NCBI GenBank assembly: GCA_039918615.1
Contig: JBDSHG010000184.1
Coordinates: 1-21,294 of the forward strand
Source: FEN-1250 sp039918615
GTDB taxonomy: Bacteria > Gemmatimonadota > Gemmatimonadetes > Gemmatimonadales > Gemmatimonadaceae
DNA length: 21,294 nt
Reading direction: 5' to 3'
This document shows, piece by piece, positions 1-7,438 of this stretch; positions within the stretch are counted from its first letter, which is position 1; every line of letters starts with the position of its first letter. Under the pieces are notes generated by a model that was not told where the DNA came from, did no database searches, and saw only the letters and a list, made by a program, of their open reading frames with translations. A program made the translations under genes and the position numbers.

Positions 1-1
1 G

Positions 2-955
2 CAGCTCGAGGAGATCGACATCGCGCGGCGCTTCATCGCGAAATATCCGGAGCGCCTCGCCTTCGCCACCCGAGCCTCCGACATCCGCTACGATTTCGCC
101 CAGGGAAAGGTCGCCTCTTTCCTCGGCATGGAGGGCGGACACGCCATCGAGAACTCGCTGGGCGCGCTCCGCGCGTACTACGCGCTTGGCGTTCGCTACA
201 TGACGCTCACGCACAACGTGACGCTCGACTGGGCCGACGCCGCGCTCGATACGGCGAAGCACGGCGGGCTCACTCCCTTCGGAAAGGAAGTCGTGCGCGA
301 GATGAACCGGCTCGGCATGCTCGTCGACCTCGCGCACGTTTCGCCCGGGACGATGAGCGCAGCGCTCGATGTGAGCGCCGCGCCGGTAATCTTCTCGCAC
401 TCGGGAGCGCGCGCGCTCGTTGATCATCCGCGCGATGTCCCCGACTCGATTCTCGCGCGGCTGCCGAAGAACGGCGGGATCGTGATGGTGCCGTTCGTCA
501 ATACATTCGTGTCACCGAAGGCGCGCGCGCACGACGTGGCCGAGGAGAAAGTGCGCTCCGATGCGAAGGCGAAGTTCGGGGCGGACACGGCGGCGGCGCA
601 ACACGAGGTGGCGGCATGGCAGACGGCGAATCCGACGGTTCGTGCATCGATCGCCGATGTCGCGGACCATATCGAGCACGTGCGCGACGTGGCGGGGATC
701 GATCACGTGGGGATCGGCAGCGACTTCGATGGGATAGACGATGTGATCCCCGGGCTCGAGAACGTCTCGAAGTTTCCGAATCTGCTGGCGGAGCTCGCGC
801 GTCGGGGCTGGTCGGACGCCGATCTGCGGAAAGTGGCGGGAGAGAACTTTATCCGCGTCTTCACTCAGGCGGAGACTGTTGCGGCGAGGCTGCAGAAGGA
901 GCGGAAGCCGTCGACCGCGACCATCGCGGAGCTCGACGGACAGCTGCATCCCTAG
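2..955 (+). CDS. Membrane dipeptidase, peptidase family M19 (5' end missing)
   Basis: The reading frame is open from base 2, so the gene begins upstream of the window and 317 C-terminal residues are present. Family M19 enzymes are zinc hydrolases that cleave dipeptides. Visible family motifs, in order, are GMEGGHAIE (the bridging Glu ligand), VDLAHVSPGTM and VIFSHSGAR (the two later zinc-binding His), and HVGIGSDFDG near the C-terminal third (active-site Asp region). The segment ADHIEHVRDVAGIDHVGIG and the end NFIRVF follow the usual M19 pattern. The N-terminal His-x-Asp zinc motif and any signal peptide would lie outside the window. It is one of only two plus-strand genes and converges on the small minus-strand gene, whose stop lies 6 nt away. 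The family call is secure; the natural substrate is unknown. Confidence 0.93.
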   Translation, partial: QLEEIDIARRFIAKYPERLAFATRASDIRYDFAQGKVASFLGMEGGHAIENSLGALRAYYALGVRYMTLTHNVTLDWADAALDTAKHGGLTPFGKEVVREMNRLGMLVDLAHVSPGTMSAALDVSAAPVIFSHSGARALVDHPRDVPDSILARLPKNGGIVMVPFVNTFVSPKARAHDVAEEKVRSDAKAKFGADTAAAQHEVAAWQTANPTVRASIADVADHIEHVRDVAGIDHVGIGSDFDGIDDVIPGLENVSKFPNLLAELARRGWSDADLRKVAGENFIRVFTQAETVAARLQKERKPSTATIAELDGQLHP

Positions 956-961
956 CGATGG

Positions 962-1189
962 TTAGCGGGGACGCTCCATGACCGCGAGCAGCGACGCATC
1001 TCCGAGCTCGCTCCACCGCTCGGGGTATCGCCACACGCGTCTACAGACGTGTCCCGCGTCGAAGATCAGGCAGCATGGAGCCTGCGCACCAGGAACGTCG
1101 TGGGCGCGCGCCTCGCGAACGCGCCAGTGGGTGCCGTCTTCGGCGTGAATCATTCGCTGTGCGAGCGTCTCGAGCTTCGGTTGTCCCAT
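962..1189 (-). CDS. Small hypothetical protein (about 75 aa)
   Basis: A short minus-strand frame ends in TAA six bases beyond the dipeptidase stop. The protein has a core WRVREARAHD, then CCLIFDAGHVCRRVWRYPERW and a short Leu/Ala-rich tail. I believe similar short proteins with a WxVRE ... CLIF ... VRRVWxYPxxW pattern occur in related genomes, but I cannot verify this here. The ATG at 1189 is chosen because AGAGG precedes it, although the spacing of 3 nt is short. A GTG at 1207 and an ATG at 1153 are alternatives. There is no signal peptide, membrane segment or recognised domain. Function is unknown. It could be a chance ORF, but the Trp/Tyr/Arg-rich composition differs from typical shadow frames in this window. 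Confidence 0.55.
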   Translation of the reverse strand: MGQPKLETLAQRMIHAEDGTHWRVREARAHDVPGAQAPCCLIFDAGHVCRRVWRYPERWSELGDASLLAVMERPR

Positions 1190-1398
1190 CAGCCTCTTCG
1201 CCAGCACACGCCCGCTTGCCTGGATCCGCTATGCGCGCGACCACGTCGCGCCACTACGTGCGAATAATACTTTGCAAGAACGGGGCGCACGCGGAAAAGA
1301 CGCGTCAGACTTGCAGTGCGGGGAGCGAATAGTGCTCGGAAGACGAACAGCTGAAGTCGACATCCCTCGGTAGGTTCGGATAGTCACCCACGATAAAT

Positions 1399-1416
1399 TC
1401 GGCGCCGAAGCGCCGA
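1399..1416 (-). terminator. Intrinsic terminator hairpin of the Crp-like gene
   Basis: On the minus strand the sequence reads TCGGCGC-TTCG-GCGCCGA. This is a perfect 7-bp stem closed by a UUCG tetraloop, starting 4 nt after the stop codon of the Crp-like regulator. It is followed by ATTTATC, an imperfect U-rich tail. Position, tetraloop and tail fit a rho-independent terminator, though the broken T-run lowers certainty. Confidence 0.6.
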
Positions 1417-1420
1417 GCGA

Positions 1421-2152
1421 TCAGCTGCCGAGTAGTCGCTCGCAGCTCTTTCTCGTGATCTCGTAGCAGTCACACGACGCCGCTTCGAGTGCGGAACGAT
1501 CGAGCACCGGGATCCTGCCGCGAGAGTACGTGATCAGCCCCGCGCGCTGCAGAACGCCGGCGGCGAGTGTGACGGCCGGCCGGTGTACGCCGAGCGTGTA
1601 CGAAAGGAACTCGTGCGTCAGCCTGAACGACTCCAGTCGCATGCGATCGTGCGTCGTGAGCAGCCATCGCGCGCATCTGGCTTCCAGGGTATGCAGTCGG
1701 TTGCACGCAACGGACTGCGCGGCCTGATTGAAGAGCGCGAGCGAGTGGCGATAGAGGATTCGCGCGAAAAGCTGATTCCGCTCGACGGCTTTCGCGAAAT
1801 TCGCAGCGCTCATGCGATACGACGCGCCAGTGAGCTGAACGAACGCGCGTGTCGGCATCCTGTCGTCGCGGAGGAGCAGCGGAAGGCCAGCCCATCCCTC
1901 GTACCCGATCGTACCGACTTCGACCGCTCCCTCGTCCATCGCATTCACCATCGAGACGCATCCACTCGTCGGAAAATAGACGTGCGTGATCGGCGCGTTT
2001 GCTTCGTACGGCACGTAGTTGAGTGCCAGCGGAAATGGCTCGAGATCAGCAACGACGCGAGCGAATTCGGCGGGAGGGAGCGCAGCGAGAATGCGATTTC
2101 GCGAAGGCGCATCATCCGGCGTCTCCGTCACACTCAGGTTGCGAACTGCCAT
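1421..2152 (-). CDS. Crp/Fnr-family transcriptional regulator
   Basis: This 243-residue protein has the two-part layout of the Crp/Fnr family. Residues about 20-140 resemble a cyclic-nucleotide-binding-like beta-roll (THVYFPTSGCVSMV, VEVGTIGYEGWAGLP). A helical linker (LFARILYRHSLALFNQAAQ) is followed by a C-terminal winged helix (about 165-225: LTHEFLSYTLGVHRPAVTLA, then LQRAGLITYSRGRIPVLD). The usual cAMP-contacting motif (RSA-like, after GE) is not evident, so the effector is unknown. No Fnr-type cysteine cluster is seen at the N-terminus; three Cys (CDC and a later C) sit near the C-terminus. It is a single gene with its own terminator-like hairpin right after the stop. Such regulators without a known ligand are common in soil bacteria. 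Confidence 0.88.
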   Translation of the reverse strand: MAVRNLSVTETPDDAPSRNRILAALPPAEFARVVADLEPFPLALNYVPYEANAPITHVYFPTSGCVSMVNAMDEGAVEVGTIGYEGWAGLPLLLRDDRMPTRAFVQLTGASYRMSAANFAKAVERNQLFARILYRHSLALFNQAAQSVACNRLHTLEARCARWLLTTHDRMRLESFRLTHEFLSYTLGVHRPAVTLAAGVLQRAGLITYSRGRIPVLDRSALEAASCDCYEITRKSCERLLGS

Positions 2153-2313
2153 CTCGAGAGTTCTCCGCTGAAGAAGCCGCGTCGTATTCGATGCTCGTCC
2201 ATGTCCGCCGATGGCTGGCGGAATCCATGAACGAAAGTCGAATGGGTGGCAACCGCCACCACGAACCGAGGTGAATAGCTGCCTCGCTCCGAGTCAGGGA
2301 CAATAATAGCGAG

Positions 2314-2336
2314 CGCGGGCTAAAATGCGGCCCGCG
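2314..2336. repeat. Inverted repeat between the Crp-like gene and tRNA-Leu
   Basis: CGCGGGC and GCCCGCG form a perfect 7-bp inverted repeat around a 9-nt A/T-rich loop. It lies downstream of tRNA-Leu and upstream of the Crp-like gene, both on the minus strand. It could end the tRNA transcript or act as an operator. No T-run follows on either strand, so a terminator role is weak. Confidence 0.35.
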
Positions 2337-2388
2337 TTGAGGTTACGACGTTTTTGGCGTATTCAATTGTACGTATCACGGCACGCCA

Positions 2389-2471
2389 TACCCGGGGCCG
2401 GACTCGAACCGGCACGGCCTTGCGGCCAAGGGATTTTAAGTCCCACGCGTCTACCATTTCGCCACCCGGGT
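2389..2471 (-). tRNA. tRNA-Leu (anticodon TAA)
   Basis: The minus strand folds as a complete class II tRNA. The acceptor stem is ACCCGGG with CCCGGGT and the discriminator is A. The T arm is GCCGG-TTCGAGT-CCGGC. The anticodon loop is CTTAAAA with anticodon TAA at 2436-2438. The long variable arm GGCC-GCAA-GGCC is typical of tRNA-Leu. Length is 83 nt, and no CCA is encoded (TGG follows), so a CCA-adding enzyme is needed. The anticodon stem has a T-T mismatch at its outermost pair (27-43). It lies 43 nt downstream of the kinase stop, in the same direction. Confidence 0.95.
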
Positions 2472-2514
2472 GCGACGCCGCGCTCCATGCGCGCGTCGCC
2501 GTATCGCTACCGCA

Positions 2515-3471
2515 TCACTCGCGCGCGCGCCACACGCGTAAGCGCTTCGCAAGACGCGACACCGCACCTCCGATCCCACCGCGCGCCTCCCTCGATGCAA
2601 TGTGCAGCGCTGCGGCGAAATCGGAAATGCTCCCGAAGCGATCCTGTCGCGACCGCGAGAGCGCGCGCTTGAGCGCATCGTCGATCGTGACAGGGACATC
2701 GGGGCGCACGACGCGAATCGATGGTGGACCGCTCGCGAACATCTTCGACACGACCGCCTGCGCATTCCGGCCGCCGAATGGCGGCTCGCCCGCGAGCATT
2801 TCGTAGAGGACGATGCCTAAGCTGTACTGATCCGTTCTGCCGTCGAGCGACGGATCGCCGCCGACCTGCTCGGGACTCATGTATTGCGGCGAGCCGACGA
2901 CGAAACCTGTAGTGGTCGTCGCGACCTTGGCATCCGCGAGCCCTTCCCGCCACGTCCCCGTTTCGTCGTGCATCGGGCGCGCGATTCCGAAGTCCGCGAG
3001 CAACGTCTGCCGGTGCGCGCTCACCATGATGTTGTCCGGCTTCACATCACGATGCATGTACCCCGATGCATGCGCGTATTCGAGCGCGCCGGCCACATCG
3101 CGCGCGATGCGCAGCGCGTCGTCGAGCGGGAGCTGCGATTCCCGCGTCATGCGCTCGCGGAGCGTCTCGCCCTCGAGCAGGGGCATCGCATACCAAAGTA
3201 GATCGCCGCCCCCCTCGCCATGATCGTGAACCGCGAGAATGTTGGGGTGATCGAGACGCGAGGCGACGGCGATCTCGTGGCGGAAACGCTGGGAGCCGAG
3301 CGATGCGGCGACCTCGGGGCGCAGGACCTTGAGCGCGACCTCGCGATCGGCGCGCGTGTCGCGTGCGCGAAAGACCCTCGCCATTCCGCCGGCGGCAAGC
3401 TCGCCACGCACGATGTACGCGTCGCCCAGTGCCGCCTGGAGTCGTGCTCCGAGCTCTGTCCCTTCCAGCAT
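2515..3471 (-). CDS. Soluble Hanks-type Ser/Thr protein kinase
   Basis: This 318-residue protein is almost only a kinase domain. The glycine-rich loop GELAAGGMARVF is at 23-34 and the ATP-binding Lys is in VALKVL (K48). The catalytic loop HRDVKPDN is at 140-147 (D142) and DFG is at 160-162. The activation segment contains a Thr run at 185-188, then SPQYMSPEQ at 194-202, and GRTDQYSLG follows. All key catalytic residues are present, so it should be active. There is no transmembrane helix, PASTA repeat or sensor domain after the kinase; the C-terminus ends in a short basic tail (RLAKRLRVWRARE). The start is supported by GAGG 5 nt upstream of the ATG. It lies between tRNA-Gly and tRNA-Leu on the same strand, with no phosphatase nearby. 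The substrate is unknown. Confidence 0.95.
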   Translation of the reverse strand: MLEGTELGARLQAALGDAYIVRGELAAGGMARVFRARDTRADREVALKVLRPEVAASLGSQRFRHEIAVASRLDHPNILAVHDHGEGGGDLLWYAMPLLEGETLRERMTRESQLPLDDALRIARDVAGALEYAHASGYMHRDVKPDNIMVSAHRQTLLADFGIARPMHDETGTWREGLADAKVATTTTGFVVGSPQYMSPEQVGGDPSLDGRTDQYSLGIVLYEMLAGEPPFGGRNAQAVVSKMFASGPPSIRVVRPDVPVTIDDALKRALSRSRQDRFGSISDFAAALHIASREARGGIGGAVSRLAKRLRVWRARE

Positions 3472-3529
3472 GCGTTCCTCGACACGAACGTCGCGTCGAA
3501 CACCAGCGGGGATGATGCAAATCGATCGA

Positions 3530-3602
3530 AGCGGGAAACGGGACTCGAACCCGCGACCCCAACCTTGGCAAGGTTGTGCTCTACCAACTGAGCTATTCCC
3601 GC
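3530..3602 (-). tRNA. tRNA-Gly (anticodon GCC)
   Basis: A complete 73-nt cloverleaf is present on the minus strand. The acceptor is GCGGGAA with TTCCCGC and the discriminator is T, as usual for bacterial tRNA-Gly. The D arm is TAGCTCAGTTGGTAGAGCA. The anticodon arm is CAACC-TTGCCAA-GGTTG, with GCC at 3567-3569. The T loop is TTCGAGT. No CCA is encoded. It precedes the Ser/Thr kinase by 58 nt. Confidence 0.97.
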
Positions 3603-3612
3603 AATAGCGTCG

Positions 3613-3641
3613 AAGTTATTGCGGCGCCCGCGCGCGGACAA
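3613..3641 (-). promoter_or_regulatory. Sigma70-like promoter for tRNA-Gly
   Basis: On the minus strand TTGTCC (3636-3641) and TAACTT (3613-3618) are separated by exactly 17 nt. The -10 box ends 10 nt before the mature tRNA 5' end. The match to TTGACA/TATAAT is partial, but spacing and position fit. It might also drive the downstream kinase. Confidence 0.45.
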
Positions 3642-3667
3642 GTCGCCGCGGCCACCCACCACGGGCG

Positions 3668-4444
3668 TCAGCGCTCGAGCTGTGTCGCGAAGCGGAGCCG
3701 CACGTAGTCGGCCGTCCACCCGCCATCGCGTCCTCGCAGACTCGGCGCCAGCAGCGAAGTCATCTCTTCGAGCATCGCCTCGCGCTGCTGACCGACCACG
3801 CCGACCAGAAATGGGTTCGCGAAGGTGTCGAGCCAGCCGCGCATTCCGGTGGGGAGCGGCGTCGGCCGTGGAATGAGCTCCATTCGAAGCACCGCGAAGC
3901 CGTGCGTCTCGAGGCGCTCCGCATACTCCGCGGGCGATGGGAAGTACCAGGGCCATCGCGCTTCGCCATCGATGTCGTGTGCGCGAAGCACGGCGAGAAT
4001 CGCGGTGCAGATTGCCGCCACATTTCCCTGCGCGCCCATTTCGCCCACGAAGCGCCCCACGGGCTTGAGCGCGCGCCGAATGCCCGCGAGCACGCGATCC
4101 GGGTCGCGCATCCAGTGCAGCGCGGCATTCGAGAAGGCCGCGTCGAACTCCGCATGAAACGGGAGCGCATACGCATCGATGACGCGCGCGTCGATGCCGC
4201 GGGCCCGTGCCGCCGCGACGAGCGACGTGGACGCGTCGATTCCCACCACCGCCGCTCCGCGCGCGACGATCGAGGCAGTCAGCGCCCCGTCGCCGCATCC
4301 AACGTCGAGCACGCGCTCGCTCGGTTTCGGATCGAGCCAATCGACGACGGGCTCACCAAGCTCCGCCACGAATCGCGCATTGCGCGCGTAGCGCTCCGCG
4401 CTCCAGTCCTGCGATGATGAGGTCTCATCAGGAAAGTCCGCCAT
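3668..4444 (-). CDS. Class I SAM-dependent methyltransferase (Tam-like)
   Basis: This 258-residue protein has a Rossmann-type methyltransferase fold. The SAM-binding loop VLDVGCGDG is at 45-53, the acidic residue ending strand 2 is in VVGID (D70), and the motif IV region FDAAFSNAALHW is at about 100-111. This last motif, with RDPDRVLAGIRRALKPVGRF after it, resembles trans-aconitate 2-methyltransferase and related enzymes of the methyltransf_11/25 type, but the substrate cannot be read from sequence. The frame is open upstream to 4579. The ATG at 4444 is chosen because the longer version would run through a terminator-like hairpin and into the SGNH gene. No strong ribosome binding site is visible at either start. 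It lies upstream of tRNA-Gly on the same strand. Confidence 0.85.
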   Translation of the reverse strand: MADFPDETSSSQDWSAERYARNARFVAELGEPVVDWLDPKPSERVLDVGCGDGALTASIVARGAAVVGIDASTSLVAAARARGIDARVIDAYALPFHAEFDAAFSNAALHWMRDPDRVLAGIRRALKPVGRFVGEMGAQGNVAAICTAILAVLRAHDIDGEARWPWYFPSPAEYAERLETHGFAVLRMELIPRPTPLPTGMRGWLDTFANPFLVGVVGQQREAMLEEMTSLLAPSLRGRDGGWTADYVRLRFATQLER

Positions 4445-4471
4445 GAGAAACAAATCTACTCGCGATGCAAA

Positions 4472-4504
4472 ACGGAGCGCGCCGCGGGCTGCGGTGCGCT
4501 CCGT
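4472..4504 (-). terminator. Terminator-like hairpin after the SGNH lipoprotein gene
   Basis: ACGGAGCGC and GCGCTCCGT form a perfect 9-bp stem around a 15-nt GC-rich loop. It lies 22 nt downstream of the SGNH stop on the minus strand and is followed by TTT. The U-tract is short, so termination may be partial. Its position supports starting the methyltransferase at 4444. Confidence 0.6.
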
Positions 4505-4526
4505 CTTGCCGTGCATCGCGCGCGAC

Positions 4527-5768
4527 TCAGGGAGCCGGTGCGTGATCGATGTTCGTTCCGTACTTCGCATTGACGGCATCGATGATGCCGTTGACGATCA
4601 CGACGTGCGCGGCAGCAGCCGGGTGCACCCCGTCGAGCGAGAAGTACTGCCCGAACGCCGCAGTCGGCTGCGTGAGATCGGGGAACACAGGAATGTCCCC
4701 CGAGAGCTTGAGCGCGACGAGCGGAGGATTCGGATCGAAGTACGCATAACCCAATGAATCGGCCTCGGCCGAGATGAGCGCGTTGTACGCGTTGACCGTG
4801 TCCGACACCGCAACCTGCTCTCCCGCATCGAGCACGTAGACATTTCCGACAGGCGCGTATGGCGATGGAAGCGCCTCGCACGCAATGAGCGGCGGGTGCG
4901 CGCCAGCGCGGATCGCGCCGGCGAGTTGGAAGTTGATCAGCGACGTCGTGGTTGGCGGACACGTCGTTGGATCGATCGCCGTCGTCGTGCCGGCCGCCGC
5001 ATCGAAGCCGGCCTTCACCGCCGGATTGTAGAGCGCCGCCGCGGGAAAGAGCAGCGGCACATTCGCCGTGTTCACGACCCCAACGAGCACACCGCCCTTG
5101 ATCGACGGAATGGCCCTGAGCCCCTTCACGAGATTGGTGTAGTTCGCGGTGAACGCGGTGAGGGACGTGACGCCGTTCGATATCCCCGGCGCCGCAGGGA
5201 GAATTCCCGAGAGCGACGCGTTGAGCACGTCGTTATTGCCGATCCACGCGCTCACGAATGTCGGCTGCGCCTCGGCTGCACGCTGTATCTGCGTCTTGCC
5301 GCCGAGGATGAGCGTCGTCAATACGTTCTCGACGAGGGTGTCGAGCCCGGGAACGGCGCCGGTGGGCGACAACGACGTCGCACCGGGGACCGCGACGTTG
5401 TTGAACGCACCAGGCGTCGCCGCAGGCTCACGGAACGCGCACGTGGTCGACGTGCCGCCGTTTACACGATGCTGCGTGTTGAAGTTGTCGATCGGTGGTG
5501 GGCATCCCGGCATGTTCAGCAGCGGGATGCGGAAGTCCGTGTGCACCTGCTTCGCGAAGAGCACCGCGTAGCTCTGGTGCTGGGTCGAATCGTTGATGCC
5601 GGCGGACTGAAAGCCGGCGGTGATGCTGTTGCCGATGGCAACGTAGCTCTTGAACAGCGAATCGACCGGCTTCACCTGCACGGCGCCGTTGTCACCGCTG
5701 CACGCGACGAGGGTCACTGCGAGCGCGATCGCCGCCACTCCGCCGGCGAGATATCTGTTACAGAACAT
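4527..5768 (-). CDS. SGNH/GDSL-family lipoprotein hydrolase
   Basis: This 413-residue protein has an N-terminal hydrophobic stretch ending in the lipobox LVAC, with predicted lipidated Cys23, so it should sit in the envelope. Block I is AIGNSITAG with nucleophile Ser48 (GNS instead of the usual GDS). A block III-like GNND follows IGNNDVLNAS, and the C-terminal block V DGVHP provides Asp379 and His382. The catalytic set is therefore complete. The family hydrolyses esters and lipids. The ATG has AGGGAG 8 nt upstream. It begins 20 nt after the FadL gene stop, so both are likely one transcript, and a terminator-like hairpin follows. This suggests a lipase or esterase that releases fatty acids for the adjacent transporter. 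The substrate is inferred from context only. Confidence 0.9.
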   Translation of the reverse strand: MFCNRYLAGGVAAIALAVTLVACSGDNGAVQVKPVDSLFKSYVAIGNSITAGFQSAGINDSTQHQSYAVLFAKQVHTDFRIPLLNMPGCPPPIDNFNTQHRVNGGTSTTCAFREPAATPGAFNNVAVPGATSLSPTGAVPGLDTLVENVLTTLILGGKTQIQRAAEAQPTFVSAWIGNNDVLNASLSGILPAAPGISNGVTSLTAFTANYTNLVKGLRAIPSIKGGVLVGVVNTANVPLLFPAAALYNPAVKAGFDAAAGTTTAIDPTTCPPTTTSLINFQLAGAIRAGAHPPLIACEALPSPYAPVGNVYVLDAGEQVAVSDTVNAYNALISAEADSLGYAYFDPNPPLVALKLSGDIPVFPDLTQPTAAFGQYFSLDGVHPAAAAHVVIVNGIIDAVNAKYGTNIDHAPAP

Positions 5769-5788
5769 CCGAGATCTCCCTGTGGAGT

Positions 5789-7225
5789 TTAGAAATTGAC
5801 TTTCAGGCTGAGCGAGAAGACATTCGCGTTGAGCGTGTAAAAGCCGGTGTTGAGCTCATCGGCTGTCTGGGTCTCCTGCGGACTTCCGACCGAGCGCGCG
5901 ACGATTCGCCCGCGCCGTCCACCCGTGTCGACGTGCAGGAAGCCCGCGTCGAGCGTGTAGGACGCACCCAGTGGCAGACCGATGCCGAGCGTGTAGTTGC
6001 GTCGATTCATGTCGGGGAGGAGCGGCGTCACCGTCTCATCCGGCGCCGGGGAGCCGATCCAGTCGAAGCCGACGCGCCCGCGGAATCCTGCTGCGAACGC
6101 ATGCTCGACGCCGAAGCGGACGGAGTTCGAGCTCTTGTAGTTCTCGAGCAGCGTATGGCTGAGTCCTGCGTCGTTCGCGGGTCCTTCGAAGTTGACGTCG
6201 AGCGTCTTGAACGACTTGTAGTCGATCCACGCGTAGTCGACCGTGAGCGTCGTGTTCGTAATTCCCGTGTAGCCGATGCCGGCCTGAAATTGCGCGGGAT
6301 GATCGATCTCGGTGTTGACGTGCTGCCCCGCGCTGAGCGGCGCACCAGGCGCGAACTCCGGCGTGAGCAGCGCATCGACCGGCGTGCCGGCGGGAAATTG
6401 TCCCGGGAATGCCGTGTTCAACGGATTGTTCGCCGCGAGCACGAGATTGGTCTGCTGCTGCGTGAACTGCACGTTGGCATTCCTGTACTTGAACTTGAGC
6501 TCGGAGAGGTAGCGCGCGCCAATTTGCCAGTCCGCGCCGAACTTCCCGTGAATGCCGACGTTGAAGCCCCACGCCGTCGCGTCACCTTTGAGATCCGCCG
6601 AAGCGAACTGCGTGCCCGTCGGTGTGCCGAGCAGTTGGCCGAAGGTGAGACCGCCCGCGCCGGGAACCGCCAGCGGCGCGAGATCGATCCCCTGCCGCAG
6701 CTCGACGTGCGACACGCCGAAGACCGGACCACCGCCGATCGACCAGCCGGGCGCGAAGCGATACGCGAAGTTCGGCTGGATGTAGTCGCTCGACAGCGAC
6801 GCGCGCTGCGATTCGAAGCGTCCGGGAAAGTCCGGCTTCCACTGTGACACGAGGCCGTACGGCACGTACGATCCGATGCCCACCGCCCACTTCGCACCGC
6901 GCGGCGTGTAGTTGAGAAAAATGTGCGGCGGAAACTTCACCGGCACATCGCCCGGATAGCTTCGACCGGAGCTGTCCGCATTGAAGCCGCCGTTCACCTG
7001 CACAGCGGCCGCGCCGACGTAGAGCCCCCATCCCTGGAGCCCCGTAGTCGCGGCGGGATTCCAGTAGATCTCCGAGGGATCGTTGCAGGGAACGCTCGTG
7101 ACCGCGAAGCCGCGGGCGAGCGCGCACGATCCGATTTCGTTGAGACCGAATCCTTGCGCTTCCACTGCTGCCGGCGCCACGAGGGCGGCCAGCATCAGAC
7201 ATCGCGAGAGACGATCGAGATTCAT
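5789..7225 (-). CDS. FadL/OmpP1-family outer membrane transport protein
   Basis: The chosen ATG at 7225 gives 478 residues. The frame is open to 7294, but AAGGAG lies 7 nt before this ATG and the protein then begins with a proper signal peptide (MNLDRLSRCLMLAALVAPAA, then VEAQ). After cleavage the N-terminus carries the family signature: ALARGFAVTSV, then NDPSEIYWNPAATTGL (the NPA motif of the FadL hatch domain). Alternating beta-barrel strands follow (YTPRGAKWAVGIGSYVPYGL, FAYRFAPGWSIGGG), and the protein ends in VNF with the terminal Phe typical of outer membrane barrels. FadL proteins take up long-chain fatty acids and other hydrophobic compounds by lateral diffusion. It is the first gene of an operon with the SGNH lipoprotein. 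Confidence 0.93.
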   Translation of the reverse strand: MNLDRLSRCLMLAALVAPAAVEAQGFGLNEIGSCALARGFAVTSVPCNDPSEIYWNPAATTGLQGWGLYVGAAAVQVNGGFNADSSGRSYPGDVPVKFPPHIFLNYTPRGAKWAVGIGSYVPYGLVSQWKPDFPGRFESQRASLSSDYIQPNFAYRFAPGWSIGGGPVFGVSHVELRQGIDLAPLAVPGAGGLTFGQLLGTPTGTQFASADLKGDATAWGFNVGIHGKFGADWQIGARYLSELKFKYRNANVQFTQQQTNLVLAANNPLNTAFPGQFPAGTPVDALLTPEFAPGAPLSAGQHVNTEIDHPAQFQAGIGYTGITNTTLTVDYAWIDYKSFKTLDVNFEGPANDAGLSHTLLENYKSSNSVRFGVEHAFAAGFRGRVGFDWIGSPAPDETVTPLLPDMNRRNYTLGIGLPLGASYTLDAGFLHVDTGGRRGRIVARSVGSPQETQTADELNTGFYTLNANVFSLSLKVNF

Positions 7226-7232
7226 CAGGCTT

Positions 7233-7238
7233 CTCCTT
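7233..7238 (-). promoter_or_regulatory. Ribosome binding site that sets the FadL start
   Basis: AAGGAG on the minus strand lies 7 nt upstream of the ATG at 7225. This is the clearest Shine-Dalgarno site in the window and rules out the longer in-frame start at 7294. Confidence 0.8.
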
Positions 7239-7296
7239 CGTGTGACAAGCGACGATCTCGCGACCGCAGAGGGCCAGGACGCGGATCGAGTCATCG

Positions 7297-7317
7297 GGGG
7301 TCGCGTATTCGCGCCCC
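7297..7317. repeat. Hairpin in the FadL upstream region
   Basis: GGGG-T-CGCG-TATT-CGCG-CCCC forms an 8-bp stem with one bulged T and a 4-nt loop, about 70 nt upstream of the FadL start. No T-run follows on the minus strand. It may be an operator, an mRNA leader hairpin, or an insulator against read-through from the gene upstream. Confidence 0.4.
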
Positions 7318-7373
7318 TTCATTGGCTGTAAGAGTATTACCGGCCCCCCGACTTCGACAGGCTTGCGTGCGGG

Positions 7374-7410
7374 CGACCCAGACGTAGCCGGGATCCACCG
7401 AATTGGGTCG
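7374..7410. repeat. Inverted repeat downstream of the glycosidase-like gene
   Basis: CGACCCA and TGGGTCG are perfect 7-bp arms around a 23-nt spacer, 28 nt after the stop of the minus-strand glycosidase-like gene. The loop is long and no U-tract follows on that strand, so it is at best a weak terminator or a regulator site. Confidence 0.3.
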
Positions 7411-7438
7411 TTCTAATGCCTGGAGTCGCAGCGAGCGA

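Noticed and set aside
4445..4579. N-terminal extension of the methyltransferase
   Set aside because: It would overlap the SGNH gene end and read through the hairpin at 4472-4504, and it adds basic, unpatterned residues before the fold begins.
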